DNA of 8,282 nucleotides, from the NCBI GenBank assembly GCA_030152125.1, contig JASLIR010000078.1, forward strand, positions 1 to 8,282, read 5' to 3'. The notes under the pieces were generated by a model. It did no database searches. It worked only from the letters and a program-made list of their open reading frames with translations, and was not told the origin of the DNA. This DNA comes from Alkanindiges sp. (lineage in GTDB: Bacteria; Pseudomonadota; Gammaproteobacteria; Pseudomonadales; Moraxellaceae). This document shows, in pieces, positions 6,343 through 8,282 of this stretch (its first letter is position 1; the number at the start of each line of letters is the position of its first letter). The position numbers and the translations under genes are program-made.

Positions 6343-7005
6343 ATGAATAAACTGCATAACTTGCTTATGGCCTCAGGCGGCTGGTTATTGTGTGGCGTGC
6401 TTCAGCATGCTGCCGCAGCAGATGATGTGCGTCCGCAGCGTTATACACTGGTTATTCATTTAAGCCCGGCTGTATGTGCGTTAGACCCGTCCAAGCGTAA
6501 CCTGCGCCAGTGTCAGGAAGGCTTTTCCCTGACCATTGCGTCCTTGCAGCCTGAATTACCCCAGCATGTCAATGAAAACTGTAACAGCAATAGCCCGGCC
6601 AACCTGAACCCTATCCAGTCCCGCGTGGTTGAGCGTGTTATGCCGGATGAGCAGTTACGCAAGGAAGACTGGCAGCGTAATGGTGGCTGTACCGGTATGA
6701 CAGCCAGTACCTATTTTAGGACCATTGCCAACTATGCCGGGCGCTTAAAAGTGCCGCCGGAGTTTAACTCCGAAAATGAAGTGGTGATGCAGCGCAGCAA
6801 CCTGATTCGCCAGTTGCAGGGTTTAAACTCCGGCTTGCCGGCGGATGGTATCCAACTGCGCTGTGTGGCCAACCCGCAGTTAAATAATAATCCGGTGCTG
6901 ACCGAGTTGCGGGTGTGCTACAACCCGCGTGGCCAGTATGTGTCGTGTCCTGCCTATATCAAGTCTAACTGCCCATCTACATTTATTGTGCAGGGTGTGC
7001 CCTGA
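6343..7005 (+). CDS. secreted RNase T2-family protein lacking both catalytic histidines (pseudoenzyme)
   Basis: A 220-residue protein with a signal peptide (MNKLHNLLMASGGWLLCGVL, likely cleaved near residues 24-26 in HAAAADD) and eight cysteines after it, so a periplasmic or secreted disulfide-bonded protein. It aligns with E. coli RNase I: RYTLVIHLSPAVC (33-45) for RYVLALSWQTGFC, VERVMP for LSEVMP, GGCTGMTASTYF for GACFGFDPDAYF, QLRCVANP for KLTCQGNP, and NCPSTFIV near the end. Both active-site motifs are altered. CAS I, normally T(L/V)HGLWP, is TIASLQP here, with Ala66 replacing histidine. CAS II, normally E-x-x-K-H-G-x-C, reads DWQRNGGC, with Asp109, Arg112 and Asn113 at the Glu, Lys and His positions. 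Ordinary T2 catalysis is therefore not expected; a binding role is possible. ATG 6343 is preferred over an in-frame TTG at 6334 because the signal peptide starts there; the ribosome site (GGTG) is weak. Probable last gene of the slt operon. Confidence 0.85.
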   Translation: MNKLHNLLMASGGWLLCGVLQHAAAADDVRPQRYTLVIHLSPAVCALDPSKRNLRQCQEGFSLTIASLQPELPQHVNENCNSNSPANLNPIQSRVVERVMPDEQLRKEDWQRNGGCTGMTASTYFRTIANYAGRLKVPPEFNSENEVVMQRSNLIRQLQGLNSGLPADGIQLRCVANPQLNNNPVLTELRVCYNPRGQYVSCPAYIKSNCPSTFIVQGVP

Positions 7006-7036
7006 GGCAAGATTAAAGTATTGCTTTAATCTTGCC
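7006..7036 (+). terminator. hairpin immediately after the RNase T2-like gene
   Basis: GGCAAGATTAAAG (7006-7018) and its exact complement at 7024-7036 form a 13-bp stem with loop TATTG, starting on the base after the TGA. No T run follows, so it is not a classic intrinsic terminator; it may protect the mRNA 3' end or act with Rho. Its position at the end of the probable slt operon supports a 3'-end role. Confidence 0.6.
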
Positions 7037-7224
7037 GCAAGGACAGAGATGCTTACGGCACAATACCTGTATATGTTTACCGCTATTGGACAAATTAGCG
7101 TGCCCCTACAATAAGACAAACGACAATGATGGGCGGCCAGCAGTAGCATGATCCAAAAGATAATAGCTTTAGTTGATTTAATAATCCTAATAAAAGCAAA
7201 TAAATAAGATATGAAGGTATGCCC

Positions 7225-7650
7225 ATGAGTGATGCAGAATTATATTGGTCCCCATTTTTCCAGTTGAGAAGTCAACTCGGTTGTTGGGTTCGTATGGCTT
7301 GGAGGGATGCAACTTCGTCGTATGTAAGTGAATGGGGGATGATTCTGCTTATGCCGGTGGAGGGTTATCTGGAGGGGCCGGATGGACCAATCCCGCTTCG
7401 GGATGTCAAATGGGTTGAAGTCTCAACCTGCCGCATTAGGGCTGGCCTGGGGCGGCCAATGCAAATAATTAATATAAAGGATGAGCTTCTGGCAGGTTTA
7501 GTATCTACCCAAATCAATTGGGAGCTTATTGACAGTATGTGGTCGATGGAGCTGTCCTTTAAAGGGGAGCTTGTATATGCCTTTAAAGATGAGCCCGTGC
7601 AAGTGGTGCGTGTTGTGAACCCTTTTTTTGAGCCAAAGCTAAGGCCATAA
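7225..7650 (+). CDS. hypothetical protein, 141 residues
   Basis: The product begins MSDAELYWSPFFQLRSQL. ATG 7225 has GAAGG at 7213-7217 with 7-base spacing; the ATG at 7219 is only one base from that site and is less likely. The protein is soluble-looking, has no signal peptide or membrane segment, and is rich in tryptophan and acidic residues. It has short alternating hydrophobic stretches that suggest beta strands (GMILLMPVEGYLEG, VKWVEVSTCRI, ELVYAFKDEPVQVVRVV). I recognise no family or catalytic motif. It is alone between the hairpin ending the slt operon and mdh. The 188 bases before it (7037-7224) are A/T-rich near the start and hold no clear promoter. Codon use looks like ordinary coding sequence, so I take it as real but of unknown role. 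Confidence 0.75.
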   Translation: MSDAELYWSPFFQLRSQLGCWVRMAWRDATSSYVSEWGMILLMPVEGYLEGPDGPIPLRDVKWVEVSTCRIRAGLGRPMQIINIKDELLAGLVSTQINWELIDSMWSMELSFKGELVYAFKDEPVQVVRVVNPFFEPKLRP

Positions 7651-7716
7651 ATGAAACAGGTTAAAGGTTATAATTATATTGTTGCAGACTATGTAAACGT
7701 GGCCATTTAGTGTCTT

Positions 7717-7726
7717 TTTCATGAAA
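7717..7726. promoter_or_regulatory. 10-bp palindrome TTTCATGAAA upstream of mdh
   Basis: A perfect 10-base palindrome 115 bases upstream of the mdh start. It could be half of an operator or chance; no second copy is seen nearby. Confidence 0.15.
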
Positions 7727-7754
7727 TACCCTCGCGCCAAACGCCTGAATCGAG

Positions 7755-7760
7755 TACAAT
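7755..7760 (+). promoter_or_regulatory. possible -10 element of mdh promoter
   Basis: TACAAT matches the sigma70 -10 consensus at five of six positions and lies 80 bases before the mdh start codon. No convincing -35 box stands 16-18 bases upstream (TCGCGC at 17), so activator help would be needed or the call is wrong. Confidence 0.3.
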
Positions 7761-7773
7761 CTCCGCGCCGTAT

Positions 7774-7800
7774 TAAGAGTCATTCACGAGTCGGCTCTTA
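7774..7800 (+). promoter_or_regulatory. hairpin in the mdh 5' leader
   Basis: TAAGAGTC (7774-7781) can pair with GGCTCTTA (7793-7800) over 8 positions including one G-U, around an 11-base loop. It would lie in the leader RNA if transcription starts near 7767. No T run follows; a role in stability or attenuation is only a possibility. Confidence 0.3.
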
Positions 7801-7801
7801 G

Positions 7802-8282
<481 letters not shown>

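Noticed and set aside
7049..7114. 21-codon frame MLTAQYLYMFTAIG... after the slt-operon hairpin, with AAGGAC upstream
   Set aside because: Ribosome site spacing is short and the peptide is too small to judge; possible but unsupported.
7651..7710. 19-codon frame starting directly after the 141-aa gene
   Set aside because: No ribosome site of its own and no recognisable content; likely chance.

Overview
The window looks like chromosomal DNA of a gammaproteobacterium with moderate GC. The evidence is the gene set: a MiaB of E. coli type, a YbeZ (PhoH-like) start, a periplasmic Slt70-type lytic transglycosylase, an RNase I/T2 relative and a malate dehydrogenase of the 'type 2' class ([16 protein letters not shown]). 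The type 2 Mdh, absent from Enterobacterales, fits groups such as Cellvibrionaceae, but I hold the family-level guess loosely.

Layout. (1) 1-232, minus: first 77 codons of ybeZ. (2) 593-1360, plus: an alpha/beta hydrolase with a clear Ser-Asp-His triad. (3) 1361-2025: no gene; a 35-nt near-perfect palindrome, a 289-bp element with 15-bp terminal inverted repeats (MITE-like), and a strong bidirectional terminator at 1861-1896. (4) 2026-3480, minus: miaB, complete over 484 codons except for one in-frame TAA at codon 134, where the family normally has glutamine. (5) 3481-4099: non-coding, largely a second MITE-like element (about 3785-4058) made of interlocking inverted repeats. (6) 4100-6103, plus: slt. 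(7) 6142-6333: an unrecognised 63-residue ORF closely linked to slt. (8) 6343-7005: a secreted RNase T2-fold protein lacking both catalytic histidine motifs, followed at once by a hairpin. (9) 7225-7650: an unrecognised 141-residue ORF. (10) 7841-8282, plus: first 147 codons of mdh.

How the genes relate. miaB and ybeZ are normally adjacent and co-oriented (miaB-ybeZ-ybeY). Here they keep order and strand but are split by about 1.8 kb holding an opposite-strand hydrolase gene and a repeat element, so ybeZ probably has its own promoter. slt, the 63-aa ORF and the RNase T2-like gene are spaced like one operon ending at the 7006-7036 hairpin. The two repeat elements flank miaB, which itself carries the nonsense codon.

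Most notable points: the single in-frame stop in an otherwise intact miaB; the RNase T2 pseudoenzyme downstream of slt; and the element before slt, whose four related arms can pair in two mutually exclusive ways. I see no CRISPR array, tRNA, rRNA, integrase or transposase gene.
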